64,000 bases of DNA from Konateibacter massiliensis (GCF_900184995.1 NZ_LT860098.1:191001-255000), one strand, 5' to 3'. Counted from the stretch's first letter, positions 51,357-60,723 are shown. Notes: generated by a model from the sequence alone, not told the origin. Program-made: numbers and translations.

Positions 51357-52364
51357 CTATTCTCCGATATATCTTTTCAGCATTTCCTGATGTGCCGTTA
51401 CATTTTCCTTGTCGCGAATCGGTTCGTTTGCCAATGCAAAGCGGTTGCCCTCATACTCGGTCGCAATGTAGCCTTCATATCCGACCTCGTTCAAGTACGC
51501 AATTAGTTCATCAAACGGAATGGAATATTCAACACCTTCCTCGGTCATTTCATATATTTTGCCATGAATATGCTTAACATATGGTAAAAACTCATCTAAA
51601 ATATGAAAATCACTCATCTCATAGCCGGTACAAAACAGTGCATATTCAAACTCATCCTTTGTCTCGATAAGTGCCTTTAAATCATCCGGGAACGGTTTTC
51701 CCTGCTCGTTTGCCTCTTTAAAATAATGCTTCGGGTCTGTCCCTGATGCAAAAATATTGTCTACATAGTCAATGATTTCCTGTTTTACACCCAGCTCCTT
51801 GAAAAATGCGGAGGATACTCTTGGATGTCTTCTGCAGAAGATACCGGTGTCTACTGTCAATCCTACATATGGGGAATTTAATTTCTTCATCACCTCAATG
51901 TAGGCTTGCGTTAACGGGTCATCAAAGCTCATGCCTGCGTGAATCTCCAGTGTCATAACAACATCATATTCCATTGCAACCGGAAGAGCCGGCTCAATGA
52001 TGGACGCTCTTGTGTTGGATACGAGGCGAATCATTTTAAAGCCAAGACGGTGTGCCAGCTTGATTTCCTTAATTAACAAATCAAGTGCCTCTTTGTCGGT
52101 CAAATCTCTGTTTTTGTAAAGGCATGTATTGATAAACACGTCATTACATACTAAAACAGGCTTATACTTTTCCACCAATCTGTCCCATTCCCTTAACGTC
52201 TCCTCGGAAGGCTCCGGTGTTCCCTTCATCATCTGATCACTGATGAATTCCAGTCCTGCTCCCAACTGATTTAAATACTGAAATATTTCTTCCAGATTCA
52301 TTTTCTTTCTTGCATACTGATCCTGCAAACTATACATACTCACTGCTCTTTTTATTTTGCTCAT
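51357..52364 (-). CDS. C-glycoside deglycosidase alpha subunit (sugar phosphate isomerase/epimerase-like TIM barrel)
   Basis: A 335-residue xylose-isomerase-like barrel starting MSKIKRAVSMYSLQDQYARK. The expected metal ligands appear in order: Glu in TLEIHAG near residue 143, Asp in GLTVDTGIFCRR near 175, His in VKHIHGKIYEM near 270 and Glu in ATEYEGNRF near 306. With the DUF6379 partner next door this matches the alpha subunit of C-deglycosidase, which removes the sugar from 3-oxo-C-glycosides by proton abstraction. Start 52364 follows AAGGAGCG. First gene of a three-gene operon. A plain sugar-phosphate isomerase is the alternative. Confidence 0.78.
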   Translation of the reverse strand: MSKIKRAVSMYSLQDQYARKKMNLEEIFQYLNQLGAGLEFISDQMMKGTPEPSEETLREWDRLVEKYKPVLVCNDVFINTCLYKNRDLTDKEALDLLIKEIKLAHRLGFKMIRLVSNTRASIIEPALPVAMEYDVVMTLEIHAGMSFDDPLTQAYIEVMKKLNSPYVGLTVDTGIFCRRHPRVSSAFFKELGVKQEIIDYVDNIFASGTDPKHYFKEANEQGKPFPDDLKALIETKDEFEYALFCTGYEMSDFHILDEFLPYVKHIHGKIYEMTEEGVEYSIPFDELIAYLNEVGYEGYIATEYEGNRFALANEPIRDKENVTAHQEMLKRYIGE

Positions 52365-52522
52365 CTTATTCGCTCCTTTCAAATACCTCTTATGTCTATT
52401 ATTTTAGCGTTTCAGCCGTTTTCTTTCATTTTCATTTTTAACTTGAATAGCAATTATTTTTAATTAAAAAAGACTTTTTAAAATGGTATGACCTTGTAAA
52501 AGCAAAAATCATGCCCTATTAT

Positions 52523-53479
52523 TTATTTAGGATAGTCTTGATAGTATTCTTTTAATATTTTCAAATTAGGTAACTGTCCAGGTCCCGCTGCTCTTGTTTT
52601 AATTTCTGTAGAATGCTCTAACTTTCCTTCCCAATATAATCTGGACCTATTACGCTCCTTTTCGCTAAAATTAGTCTCAATTCTATTTCCTACAATTTTC
52701 AATTCTCCACGGATGCCACATACCGGACATTCTATATAGGTTTTATCCTTTGAGACTGTTAACATATCACAATGGCATACCGGACATGCTCCCTCTTCTT
52801 CCCCCCTCCATTTAATTCGTTCTTCCTTTGCTTGTGCTGCAAGAGCTTCTGCAATATTTTGCCCCATTCTCTTTGCTCGTTCCATCTCCTTCTCATTTCC
52901 CAATACATGTTCATAAGCCATAGCCCCAAAGTACTCATGCATATCAACTACATCAATTCCCATAGACATGGTAAACTCATACATGGTAGGCAACATAAAA
53001 GACAGCCAGTTTTGCGTCATTGCTCCTCCGACAGATAAGAGCGCTCCTACTCTCGGTTTAAAGCTTCTTTCATCCGGGAGCTCTTTTATGGATTTTCCCG
53101 CTTTCAAACCTTCTTCAAAGGCAGATTTCCTAAATGTAATATCATGAGAAGGTCCTATTCGATCACATACCGTTTTAAATCTGCCCGTTGGTGAAAGTAC
53201 ATAGGTAGGTGAGCCTATAATTATGGCATCGCATTCCATTAATGCTTCATCAATAATATAAAACTCATCCTTTAAATGACATCCTCCCTTTCCTCTTCCA
53301 CTTATCATCCCTACCACACAGGCAATGCAGCCTGTACATGGCTTTATATCAAGGTCATCGGCACGAATAAACTTTACTTCATTTCCTGCCTTTTCACATT
53401 CCATAAGTGCAGCCTTAATCATTACCTCCGTATTTCCCATCTTTCTTCCAAATGATATTCCTAATACTTTTTTCTTCAT
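52523..53479 (-). CDS. NADPH-dependent FMN reductase-like flavoprotein with C-terminal zinc ribbon
   Basis: A 318-residue protein. Residues 1-~215 are FMN_red-like: GISFGRKMGNTEVMIKA for FMN phosphate, then CTGCIACVVGMISGRGKGGC with clustered cysteines near 48-68, and IIIGSPTYVLSPTGRFK near 87. Residues ~230-262 form a zinc ribbon, CPVCHCDM and CPVCGIRG, rare in this family. A short charged tail follows. Substrate unknown. It lies upstream of, and in the same direction as, the C-glycoside operon, but with a 158-base gap. Reduction of an aromatic or unsaturated aglycone is a guess from context. Confidence 0.72.
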   Translation of the reverse strand: MKKKVLGISFGRKMGNTEVMIKAALMECEKAGNEVKFIRADDLDIKPCTGCIACVVGMISGRGKGGCHLKDEFYIIDEALMECDAIIIGSPTYVLSPTGRFKTVCDRIGPSHDITFRKSAFEEGLKAGKSIKELPDERSFKPRVGALLSVGGAMTQNWLSFMLPTMYEFTMSMGIDVVDMHEYFGAMAYEHVLGNEKEMERAKRMGQNIAEALAAQAKEERIKWRGEEEGACPVCHCDMLTVSKDKTYIECPVCGIRGELKIVGNRIETNFSEKERNRSRLYWEGKLEHSTEIKTRAAGPGQLPNLKILKEYYQDYPK

Positions 53480-53500
53480 CCTTATTCTCTCTTCCTTCAG

Positions 53501-53541
53501 AAAAGGAGCAAACCATAAACCGCTGTTGCTCCTTTTTCATA
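53501..53541 (-). terminator. Terminator of the ribose-type ABC operon
   Basis: An 11-bp stem (53501-53511 with 53526-53536) between the permease stop and the flavoprotein start; the flanks are A-rich and T-rich. Confidence 0.7.
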
Positions 53542-53574
53542 TCTAAATTATTCTTTTATCATATTATTCTTTAT

Positions 53575-54549
53575 TTAAGCTGCCTTTGTGGAAACTACTT
53601 TTTTTACCTTTGCCTGCTTTTGATAGGTGTCATAACCGATTGCCAGCAGAAGAATAATTCCTTTTACAACATACTGCACATAGATTCCAAGTCCAATCAA
53701 CTGCATTCCGTTTGATAACACTCCCAGAATTAATGCACCGATAATAACGCCCTTCACTTCACCCTCTCCGCCGATAAAGCTGATGCCTCCAAGCACGCAA
53801 GCGGTAATCGCGTTAAATTCTGTTCCTGGACCCATTGTTGAGTTTGCAGAGCCGGCTCTTGATACCATTACAATACTTGCCAGAGCGCCGAGCGCGCCGC
53901 AGATAATAAATACAATCAATTTAATATTTTTTACACTTACACCCGCAAGTCTTGCTGCTTCCGGATTTCCTCCAGAGGCGAAGATGAAGCGGCCAAAATA
54001 TGTCTTCTTTGCAACAAAATCGACTATAATTGCAACTACGATCACGATGATAACAGGAACCGGAATTGGTCCGATATAGCCCTGACCGATAAATTTAAAG
54101 CTGGCATCCAAATCATAGATTGCTTTGGAACCAGAAATCAAAAAGGAGATTCCCTGAAACATTGTCATGGTTGCCAATGTAACAATCATCGGGTGGATTT
54201 TTAACAGGTTTGCAGCAAAGCCGTTAAATGCTCCAAGCAGTGCTCCGATACAAAGAGCAAGCACGATAACAAGCGGCAGCGGTAAATTCATCCACTTTAA
54301 AAATGCCCCTGTACAAACCGCAACCACTGACATAAGCTGTCCGATGGAAAGATCGGTTCCTCCGCTTATCATAACAAGTGAAACACCGATTGACGCGATA
54401 ATTAAGTATGCATTCTGTTTTACAACGTTTAAAAGATTGGATGTAGTTAAAAAATTCTCGGATAAAAGGGCAAATAACAGACAAAGCCCAACTAAAATAA
54501 GCAGTAACACATTTTTTTTCAATACTTTTTGAATATTCATGGTATTCAT
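53575..54549 (-). CDS. Sugar ABC transporter permease (RbsC family)
   Basis: A 324-residue permease with 8-10 helices and BPD_transp_2 hallmarks: MISGGTDLSIGQLMSVVAVCTG near residue 62, NGFAANLLKIHPMIVTLATM near 112, ASGGNPEAARLAGV near 205 and GGISFIGGEGEVKG near 258. It forms the channel of a ribose/galactose/simple-sugar importer with the ATPase gene just upstream. Start 54549 has AGGAGG before it. No binding protein is directly attached; the lipoprotein at 60814 is the nearest candidate. Confidence 0.88.
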   Translation of the reverse strand: MNTMNIQKVLKKNVLLLILVGLCLLFALLSENFLTTSNLLNVVKQNAYLIIASIGVSLVMISGGTDLSIGQLMSVVAVCTGAFLKWMNLPLPLVIVLALCIGALLGAFNGFAANLLKIHPMIVTLATMTMFQGISFLISGSKAIYDLDASFKFIGQGYIGPIPVPVIIVIVVAIIVDFVAKKTYFGRFIFASGGNPEAARLAGVSVKNIKLIVFIICGALGALASIVMVSRAGSANSTMGPGTEFNAITACVLGGISFIGGEGEVKGVIIGALILGVLSNGMQLIGLGIYVQYVVKGIILLLAIGYDTYQKQAKVKKVVSTKAA

Positions 54550-54559
54550 ATTCTTCCTC

Positions 54560-56035
54560 CTAATCAATTGAAGCTAATTCTAATATCTGGTTTTGAGAAA
54601 ACTCATCTTTTTGAAGCTCTCCCGATACTTTACCTTCACATAAAACAATAATTCTGTCTGACATTCCGATTAATTCCTCCATATCGGAGCTAATCATGAT
54701 GATAGATTTTCCCTGTTCTACCAACTCTGACATCAATGTATAAATCTCATGTCTTGCCCCGACATCAATTCCTCTTGTCGGCTCATCAAAAATAATAATA
54801 TCGGAATTGCCGGCAAGCACCTTTGCTAAAACAACCTTTTGCTGATTGCCGCCGCTTAAATTTCCTACTTTTTGCAAAATAGTCGGGGTTTTAATATTTA
54901 ATCTCTCGGAATATTGTTCTGCCTGCTCTTTTACCATTTTGTCGTTAACGATAAATTTTTTGGAAAGAGCCCTGATATTGGAAATTGCAATATTCCATTC
55001 GATTGTCATGTTAAGAAAGCAGCCCTGCCATTTTCTGTCCTCGGGAATTAATCCGATTCCTCTTGAAATTGCATCTTTTGGAGTTTTAATATCTACTTTT
55101 TCACCATTTATGAATATTTCTCCTCCAAATTTCTTATCTGCCCCAAAAACAGCTCTCATCAGCTCTGTTCTTCCTGCTCCTACCAATCCTGAAAAGCCAA
55201 GGATTTCTCCTTTATGTAATTGGAAAGACACATTATCATTTTTAAAGCCGTAGAGGTTTTTTACTTCCAATACGATGTCCTCTTTTATACATTCTCTTTT
55301 CGGATACGTTTCTGTCAGTTCTCTTCCTACCATCAATCCAATCAAAGCTTTTCTATCTGTTTCATTTGTATTTACCGTAGTAACATATTGCCCATCTCTC
55401 ATAATCGTTACTCTGTCTGTAATGGTAAATAACTCTTCCATACGATGTGATATAAATATAATTGTAACATTTTTCTTTTTCAAGGTCCTTATAATATCGT
55501 ATAAATGTTCTACTTCTGCAACTGTTAACTGTGCTGTCGGTTCATCCATCACAATGATTTTTGCATCCTTTGAAATTGCTTTTGCAATCTCCACTAATTG
55601 CTGGTGAGCCGGGGTTAAGTCACGGACCAAAGTCTTAGGATTAATATTGATGTGATAAGGCTGAAAGATATCATTCGTAATCTTTTCCATCGCCTTATAG
55701 TCTACCAGACCTTTTCCCTTTGAACCAAGGCAAATATTTTCTGCTACGGTTAAAGAATTAATCAGGTTGTATTCCTGATAAATAACCTCGATTCCATGCC
55801 CCCTTGAAATCTTTGGACTCATCTTTTGATAGGTCTCATTTTCCACGGTGATGGTTCCTTCATCATTTTCTATGGCACCGGATATTACTTTAATCAAAGT
55901 TGATTTACCTGCTCCGTTCTCACCAAGTAAGGCATGAACTTCACCTCTGGAAAAATCTATAGACACATTATCCAATGCTACAACACCGGGATAACGCTTT
56001 GTAATATTTTTCATTGATAATACTATGTCTTCCAT
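54560..56035 (-). CDS. Sugar ABC transporter ATPase, two-domain (RbsA/MglA family)
   Basis: A 491-residue protein with two nucleotide-binding domains. The first has Walker A LLGENGAGKST near residue 38 and a weak signature LTPAHQQLVEIAKAI. The second has a degenerate P-loop (GLVGAGRTELM near 280) and an intact signature LSGGNQQKVVLAKVL near 390 with FDEPTRGIDVG. This asymmetry is normal for RbsA. The true start is 56035, after AGGAGGAA; the open frame extends 48 codons further without a ribosome site. Confidence 0.9.
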   Translation of the reverse strand: MEDIVLSMKNITKRYPGVVALDNVSIDFSRGEVHALLGENGAGKSTLIKVISGAIENDEGTITVENETYQKMSPKISRGHGIEVIYQEYNLINSLTVAENICLGSKGKGLVDYKAMEKITNDIFQPYHININPKTLVRDLTPAHQQLVEIAKAISKDAKIIVMDEPTAQLTVAEVEHLYDIIRTLKKKNVTIIFISHRMEELFTITDRVTIMRDGQYVTTVNTNETDRKALIGLMVGRELTETYPKRECIKEDIVLEVKNLYGFKNDNVSFQLHKGEILGFSGLVGAGRTELMRAVFGADKKFGGEIFINGEKVDIKTPKDAISRGIGLIPEDRKWQGCFLNMTIEWNIAISNIRALSKKFIVNDKMVKEQAEQYSERLNIKTPTILQKVGNLSGGNQQKVVLAKVLAGNSDIIIFDEPTRGIDVGARHEIYTLMSELVEQGKSIIMISSDMEELIGMSDRIIVLCEGKVSGELQKDEFSQNQILELASID

Positions 56036-56216
56036 ATTCCTTCCTCCTATTTTTATCAAAATCTCTTTCTTATGAATACGATTATACAGAGAAAGTATTA
56101 TCACAACAATGTGTGTCCCTTTTAAATAAGTGTAAAATTTTTCGATTTTTAAATTTATCAAAAAACAGGAATGTCGCACTCAGTAATGAGTGTGCAGTTT
56201 CTTTTCTATACAAAAA

Positions 56217-56248
56217 TAACAGTCAGACTTCGAAAAGTCTGACTGTTA
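56217..56248 (-). terminator. Terminator of the beta-glucoside PTS operon
   Basis: A perfect 14-bp stem with a cgaa loop (56217-56230 with 56235-56248) and five T on the minus strand, right after the EIIA stop. Confidence 0.9.
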
Positions 56249-56268
56249 CTATATAATTTGGGTACCGT

Positions 56269-56763
56269 TTATTTCACAGTATATGAAAATGCCTTATTCT
56301 CTATTGTAACATTACTATCTAATTCTGATTTAAAACCGGTAATGTCATCCATATTAGTCACAATCATTGGAATTGATAAATCATATCCCTTTGACTCAAG
56401 ATACTTCATATCAAATGTAATAAGTTTTTGCCCACGTTTCACTTTTTCACCGTTTTTAACAAATGATTTGAACCCTTTTCCTTGCTCTTTTACAGTATCA
56501 ATTCCTATATGAATAAGCACTTCCACTCCGTCATCTGTTGCAAGCCCAATCGCATGACATGTATCAAATACTGTTAAAACTGTTCCATTGCACGGTGAAA
56601 CCACTTCGCCTGAATTTGAAATAAATGCAACTCCATCACCCATAATTTTCTGAGCAAACATCTCATCTTCAACTTTTTCAATGCCTATAAGTTTTCCGTT
56701 TGTTATGGAATACAAATTACCAGGTTCATAAGGTAAATCTATTTTCTTCTTGAAAAGCCCCAT
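56269..56763 (-). CDS. PTS glucose/beta-glucoside-type EIIA
   Basis: A 164-residue EIIA(Glc)-like domain with the phosphorylated His in VEVLIHIGIDTV near residue 92 and the partner His in FDTCHAIG near 76. It supplies the phosphoryl group to the EIIB domain of the separate EIIBC protein, which lacks its own EIIA. Last gene of the three-gene PTS operon, 19 bases after the GH1 gene. Confidence 0.9.
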   Translation of the reverse strand: MGLFKKKIDLPYEPGNLYSITNGKLIGIEKVEDEMFAQKIMGDGVAFISNSGEVVSPCNGTVLTVFDTCHAIGLATDDGVEVLIHIGIDTVKEQGKGFKSFVKNGEKVKRGQKLITFDMKYLESKGYDLSIPMIVTNMDDITGFKSELDSNVTIENKAFSYTVK

Positions 56764-56782
56764 AATAGTTTTCCTCCAAATT

Positions 56783-58252
56783 TTATCTCATATCTTTTCC
56801 CCAGTCCTTACCGTTAGACTTGATAAGTTTTGAATACCAATAAAATGAGTCCTTCCTAATACGTGTCATACTAAGCTCAGACACATCCTTGCAATTAATC
56901 AGTTCATCATCCGTTGTATCAATATATACGATACCATAACGCTTCTTGATACCATTTCCTGTTGATAATAAGTCTGTAAATGACCAAGGATTATATGCAA
57001 TAACTTCACAGCCATCTTCAATTGCTAAACCGACATTGTAAATCTGATCTCTTAAGAAATCAATTCTTGCGGTATCATGAACCTGTCCATCCTCATCTTT
57101 CGTTTCATTAGCACCAAATCCATTTTCAGTGATCATCATTGGAAGTCTGTAATGATCCCAAAGATATCTCAATGAAAATCTGATTGCTGACGGATCAATT
57201 TCCCAATCCCAGTCAGTATACTCAACATATGGGTTTGTACATAAAGCGTAAGCTCCCGGTACATTTGGCCATACCATCTGACCCTTGATACCATACTTAT
57301 TAAGTCCGTATTCGCGACTTTCACTATCTGGCTTTGACGCCACTGCTGTATTACTTCTATAGCAGTTAACTGCTATAAAATCAATTTTTGCCTTTTTCAT
57401 AAGTTCAAGATCTTCCGGACGAATATCTGGATGAATATCATTGTCTTTCCAATACTTTCTGACAAATCCACTGTAATCACCATATACGTATGTATCATTC
57501 CATATCTTCTCTGTAAACTCTTCTGCATTCATTGCAGCTATCTGATCTGCCGGGTCACAAGTATTTGGATAGATTGGAACATAGCCTGGTACCGGTCCGA
57601 TTTTACCGCCTTCAACCATTTCGTGACAGTTGATAACTGCTTTTGCATGACAAATGTTCATAATATGGTTAATATCCCACTGCTCTCTGAACCAATCCGT
57701 ACAGCCTTCACTTGTTCCAAGCCAGTGTCCATAACAAATCTGCATATTCTGCTCGTTGATTGATAACCAATACTTTACTCTGTCACCAAAATTCTCAAAA
57801 CATACTTTACAGTAATGTTCGAATGCATCAATCGTCTTTCTGCTTCTCCAGCCGCCTAGCTCTTCATATACCCATACAGGTAAATCATAATGATAAAGAG
57901 TCACAATCGGAGTAATATTATTCTTAACTAATTCGTCAATAAGGTTGTTATAAAATTCAATGCCTTCCGGATTAACCTTTCCATCTGAATATGGAATGAT
58001 TCTTGACCATGAAAGTGAAAATCTATAGGAAGAAAATCCACATTCAGCCATAAGTGCCACATCTTCTTTATATCTATGATAATGATCTGCTGCTATTGAA
58101 TTATCTGCATAAGGCTTTTTCTTCTTGCTGTTTAAATCTATCATTGCCGGTGTTCTGCCGCCTTCAGCAACTCCACCTTCAACCTGCCATGCGGCACTTG
58201 ACGCGCCCCACATAAAACCTTCTGGAAATTTAGGGTTTTCTTTGTAATACAT
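56783..58252 (-). CDS. GH1 6-phospho-beta-glucosidase
   Basis: A 489-residue family 1 glycoside hydrolase. The acid/base Glu is in WLSINEQN near residue 167 and the nucleophile in MITENGFGA near 374. The N-terminus FPEGFMWGASSAAWQVEGG is the usual GH1 opening. Encoded between a PTS permease and EIIA, it most likely splits a 6-phospho-beta-glucoside delivered by that PTS. Ribosome site AAGGAG before the ATG. Confidence 0.9.
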   Translation of the reverse strand: MYYKENPKFPEGFMWGASSAAWQVEGGVAEGGRTPAMIDLNSKKKKPYADNSIAADHYHRYKEDVALMAECGFSSYRFSLSWSRIIPYSDGKVNPEGIEFYNNLIDELVKNNITPIVTLYHYDLPVWVYEELGGWRSRKTIDAFEHYCKVCFENFGDRVKYWLSINEQNMQICYGHWLGTSEGCTDWFREQWDINHIMNICHAKAVINCHEMVEGGKIGPVPGYVPIYPNTCDPADQIAAMNAEEFTEKIWNDTYVYGDYSGFVRKYWKDNDIHPDIRPEDLELMKKAKIDFIAVNCYRSNTAVASKPDSESREYGLNKYGIKGQMVWPNVPGAYALCTNPYVEYTDWDWEIDPSAIRFSLRYLWDHYRLPMMITENGFGANETKDEDGQVHDTARIDFLRDQIYNVGLAIEDGCEVIAYNPWSFTDLLSTGNGIKKRYGIVYIDTTDDELINCKDVSELSMTRIRKDSFYWYSKLIKSNGKDWGKDMR

Positions 58253-58278
58253 ATATATCTCTCCTTAATATTTTATTT

Positions 58279-59676
58279 TTATGCCTTTATGGCACGCTTT
58301 TTTTCTTCTCTCTTGCCCAAGAAAAATGTAACAAGGAATGACACTGCCACTGCTAATACCATAACAATTATAGAAACAATAAGATTTCGACCTGTTCCGT
58401 CTGGATTAATATAAGCAGGAATTGATATAAATCCAGGTGTTGATACAACATATTGAGTCATTCCAAGAAGACCTGCAAGAAGTCCTCCAATACCACCACC
58501 AATCATCGCTCCGATAAGTGGGTATTTCTTAACGAATAAAACACCATATACACCAGGCTCAGTAATTCCGCAAAGTGCAGTAATTCCAGCACCTGTAGCT
58601 ATACTCTTGTCTTCTGCGTTTTTCGCGATAAGTGCTGCTGCAAGGCAAGCGCCACCAACTGCTACATTCGCAGGAGCCATTCCTGTACAAATAAGCGGAT
58701 CTGAACCTATCTCTGCAATAAGCAGGAAAAGCACTGGGTAAGTTGCATTGTTCATTCCAAAGAAAACCATAAGTGGTGTTGCAATACCAATTATCATAAC
58801 TGCAATGGCCGGAACAGCTCTGTAAATTGCAAGTACGCCATCTGCAAGCCAAGTACCAAATGTATTTCCAATCGGTCCTAATACGATAAGAGTTACAGGA
58901 ACTGTAATCAAGATTGTAATCAATGGAACAAAAATAGTTCTTAGGTAAACCGGGGTATGTCTCTGTAAAAACTTATAAACAACGGACATAAATAAAACAC
59001 CTAGAATAACCGGAAATACAGTTGAGTTGTAAGCTATTTGCTGAATTTTAATTCCAAGGAAACTAAGTCCTTCTGCATTATTAATTGTTGAGAATAACAT
59101 TATCGCAGCAAGAAATGCTCCAAGGTATCCATTCGAACCAAGCTTATTAGCCGCTGAAAAGCCTATAAAAATTGGAAGGAAATAAAAAGTTGCCTGGTTA
59201 ATTGCATATAATACAACATATGTTCCATCCGTATTTGATACTCCAAAGAATGTTGTAAGGAGAGTTAGTACTGCTCCTGTAAGACCACCTGCAATAAGAA
59301 CCGGAATAACCGGTGAAAATGTTCCGCCAATAAACCCCATTATTGTGGATAAAATGTTACTTTTTTTGTCTTTCATATCCTGCTTTACAGCTGCATCATC
59401 CTGAATAGAACCACCTATTTTAATACCGTCGTGTTTTTTGAACTCTTCAAAAAGTGAAGGAACATCTTGTCCAATAATAAACTGATACTCTCCTGATTGA
59501 ACAATTAGATTCATAACCCCTGAAATCGCTTTTGCCTCGACTTTGTTAATCTTTGATTCATCTCTAAGTTGAACACGTAAACGTGTCATACAATGTGTAA
59601 CATTAGTAATGTTACCTTCACCACCACATACATTAATTATATCCGTGCAAATCTGTGCATAATCTTTTTTTGCCAC
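58279..59676 (-). CDS. PTS beta-glucoside EIIBC
   Basis: A 465-residue permease. The EIIB domain (residues 1-~85) has the phosphocysteine in NVTHCMTRLR (Cys29). The EIIC domain follows (GFIGGTFSPVIPVLIAGGL near 122; GMNNATYPVLFLL near 305; ALCGITEPGVYGVLF near 370). It has no EIIA domain, in keeping with the separate EIIA gene. The start is taken as GTG 59676 with GGAAGG upstream; the frame stays open further left without a site. Arbutin, salicin or cellobiose are typical substrates of the group. Confidence 0.9.
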   Translation of the reverse strand: MAKKDYAQICTDIINVCGGEGNITNVTHCMTRLRVQLRDESKINKVEAKAISGVMNLIVQSGEYQFIIGQDVPSLFEEFKKHDGIKIGGSIQDDAAVKQDMKDKKSNILSTIMGFIGGTFSPVIPVLIAGGLTGAVLTLLTTFFGVSNTDGTYVVLYAINQATFYFLPIFIGFSAANKLGSNGYLGAFLAAIMLFSTINNAEGLSFLGIKIQQIAYNSTVFPVILGVLFMSVVYKFLQRHTPVYLRTIFVPLITILITVPVTLIVLGPIGNTFGTWLADGVLAIYRAVPAIAVMIIGIATPLMVFFGMNNATYPVLFLLIAEIGSDPLICTGMAPANVAVGGACLAAALIAKNAEDKSIATGAGITALCGITEPGVYGVLFVKKYPLIGAMIGGGIGGLLAGLLGMTQYVVSTPGFISIPAYINPDGTGRNLIVSIIVMVLAVAVSFLVTFFLGKREEKKRAIKA

Positions 59677-59768
59677 TATGATATACCTTCCTTCTCCTAA
59701 TTTTGTTTTGGTCTGCGCGCATTGATCAACCTTGTATGCATAGTATATCAAAATTAAATTTATTACGT

Positions 59769-59785
59769 GTTTCAAAATTTGAAAC
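59769..59785. promoter_or_regulatory. Perfect palindrome, candidate RpiR operator for the PTS operon
   Basis: GTTTCAAA-a-TTTGAAAC lies upstream of an extended -10 (TGATATACT on the minus strand) for the PTS operon. TGAAA/TTTCA half-sites are common for RpiR/MurR-type regulators. Confidence 0.5.
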
Positions 59786-59835
59786 CAATAACGAACTATC
59801 AAAACACTTAAATTTAAAAATACTGTTGTTGTTTG

Positions 59836-59864
59836 TTGTAACGCTTAATTAATTAAGTTATAAT
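59836..59864 (+). promoter_or_regulatory. Promoter of the RpiR regulator gene with palindrome in the spacer
   Basis: TTGTAA (59836-59841), 17 bases, TATAAT (59859-59864). The spacer holds the perfect palindrome CTTAATTAATTAAG (59844-59857). The predicted transcript starts at or within a base or two of the ATG at 59871. Confidence 0.65.
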
Positions 59865-59870
59865 GATTGC

Positions 59871-60710
59871 ATGAATATAAACAATGATAATCAACAAAAC
59901 ACATTTAGTTTAAGAGGTTTTAATATTGTATCTTCAATGCTTTCCATAATTAACCATTCTGATGAAAATGACGTTAATTATACGTTGGCTAACTACCTCT
60001 TAGCACACATTGACACTTTGGATAGTATGAGCATTTATGATGTTATTGATGACTGTTTTGTATCAAGGAGTACAATTCATAGATTCATAAAAAGTATAGG
60101 CTTCGATAGCTTTACTCATATGAAAGATAATGTCAAACGTTTGCGAATTCATTCCATGGCATTTATAGACTTTGTCAACCAACCTACTTTTAAAGATTCT
60201 ATTGTTAAGTCTATGGATGAAATGTTAAAAGATATTAATAGTACGATAGCCGCTCAAAATATTGAGGAACTCGTTGAAAAGATTTTTTCACGCAGGAACA
60301 TTGTGATTCTCAACGCAGATACCTCAAGTTCTTCAGCAAAGGAATTTCAACTTGAGATGGTCTCTATTGGCAGACTCATTAAGCTTGTAACCAATCTCTC
60401 TAGTAATACAGGTATTCTTAATGCTCTTACCGAAGAGGATTTGCTTATAACCTGTTCTGCCTCCGGTAATTATGCCATAATTACAAAAGATGATGTCAAA
60501 GATGTGAAAGCCCACAAAGTTCTTATAACTTTGAATCACGCAAAACAGCTCAATGATTACTATGATGATATTTATTTTTTAAGCAATAATTTTCAAGCCT
60601 GTGAATATATATCCAATGGAATGCAGAATGTCTATACGCGATATGGAATTAACTATTTTTTTGATTTACTTTTTAGTATCTATGTCCAAAACTATTATGT
60701 AAAGAATTAA
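59871..60710 (+). CDS. MurR/RpiR-family regulator
   Basis: A 279-residue regulator with an N-terminal HTH_6 domain (residues ~20-95; SIYDVIDDCFVSRSTIHRFIKSIGFDSF) and a C-terminal SIS sugar-isomerase-like domain (residues ~115-250; FSRRNIVILNADTSSSSAKEF). It is divergent from the PTS operon, whose 6-phospho-sugar products are the likely effectors. There is no ribosome site before the ATG and the promoter abuts it, so translation may be leaderless. Confidence 0.85.
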   Translation: MNINNDNQQNTFSLRGFNIVSSMLSIINHSDENDVNYTLANYLLAHIDTLDSMSIYDVIDDCFVSRSTIHRFIKSIGFDSFTHMKDNVKRLRIHSMAFIDFVNQPTFKDSIVKSMDEMLKDINSTIAAQNIEELVEKIFSRRNIVILNADTSSSSAKEFQLEMVSIGRLIKLVTNLSSNTGILNALTEEDLLITCSASGNYAIITKDDVKDVKAHKVLITLNHAKQLNDYYDDIYFLSNNFQACEYISNGMQNVYTRYGINYFFDLLFSIYVQNYYVKN

Positions 60711-60723
60711 GTAACAAAGCAGC

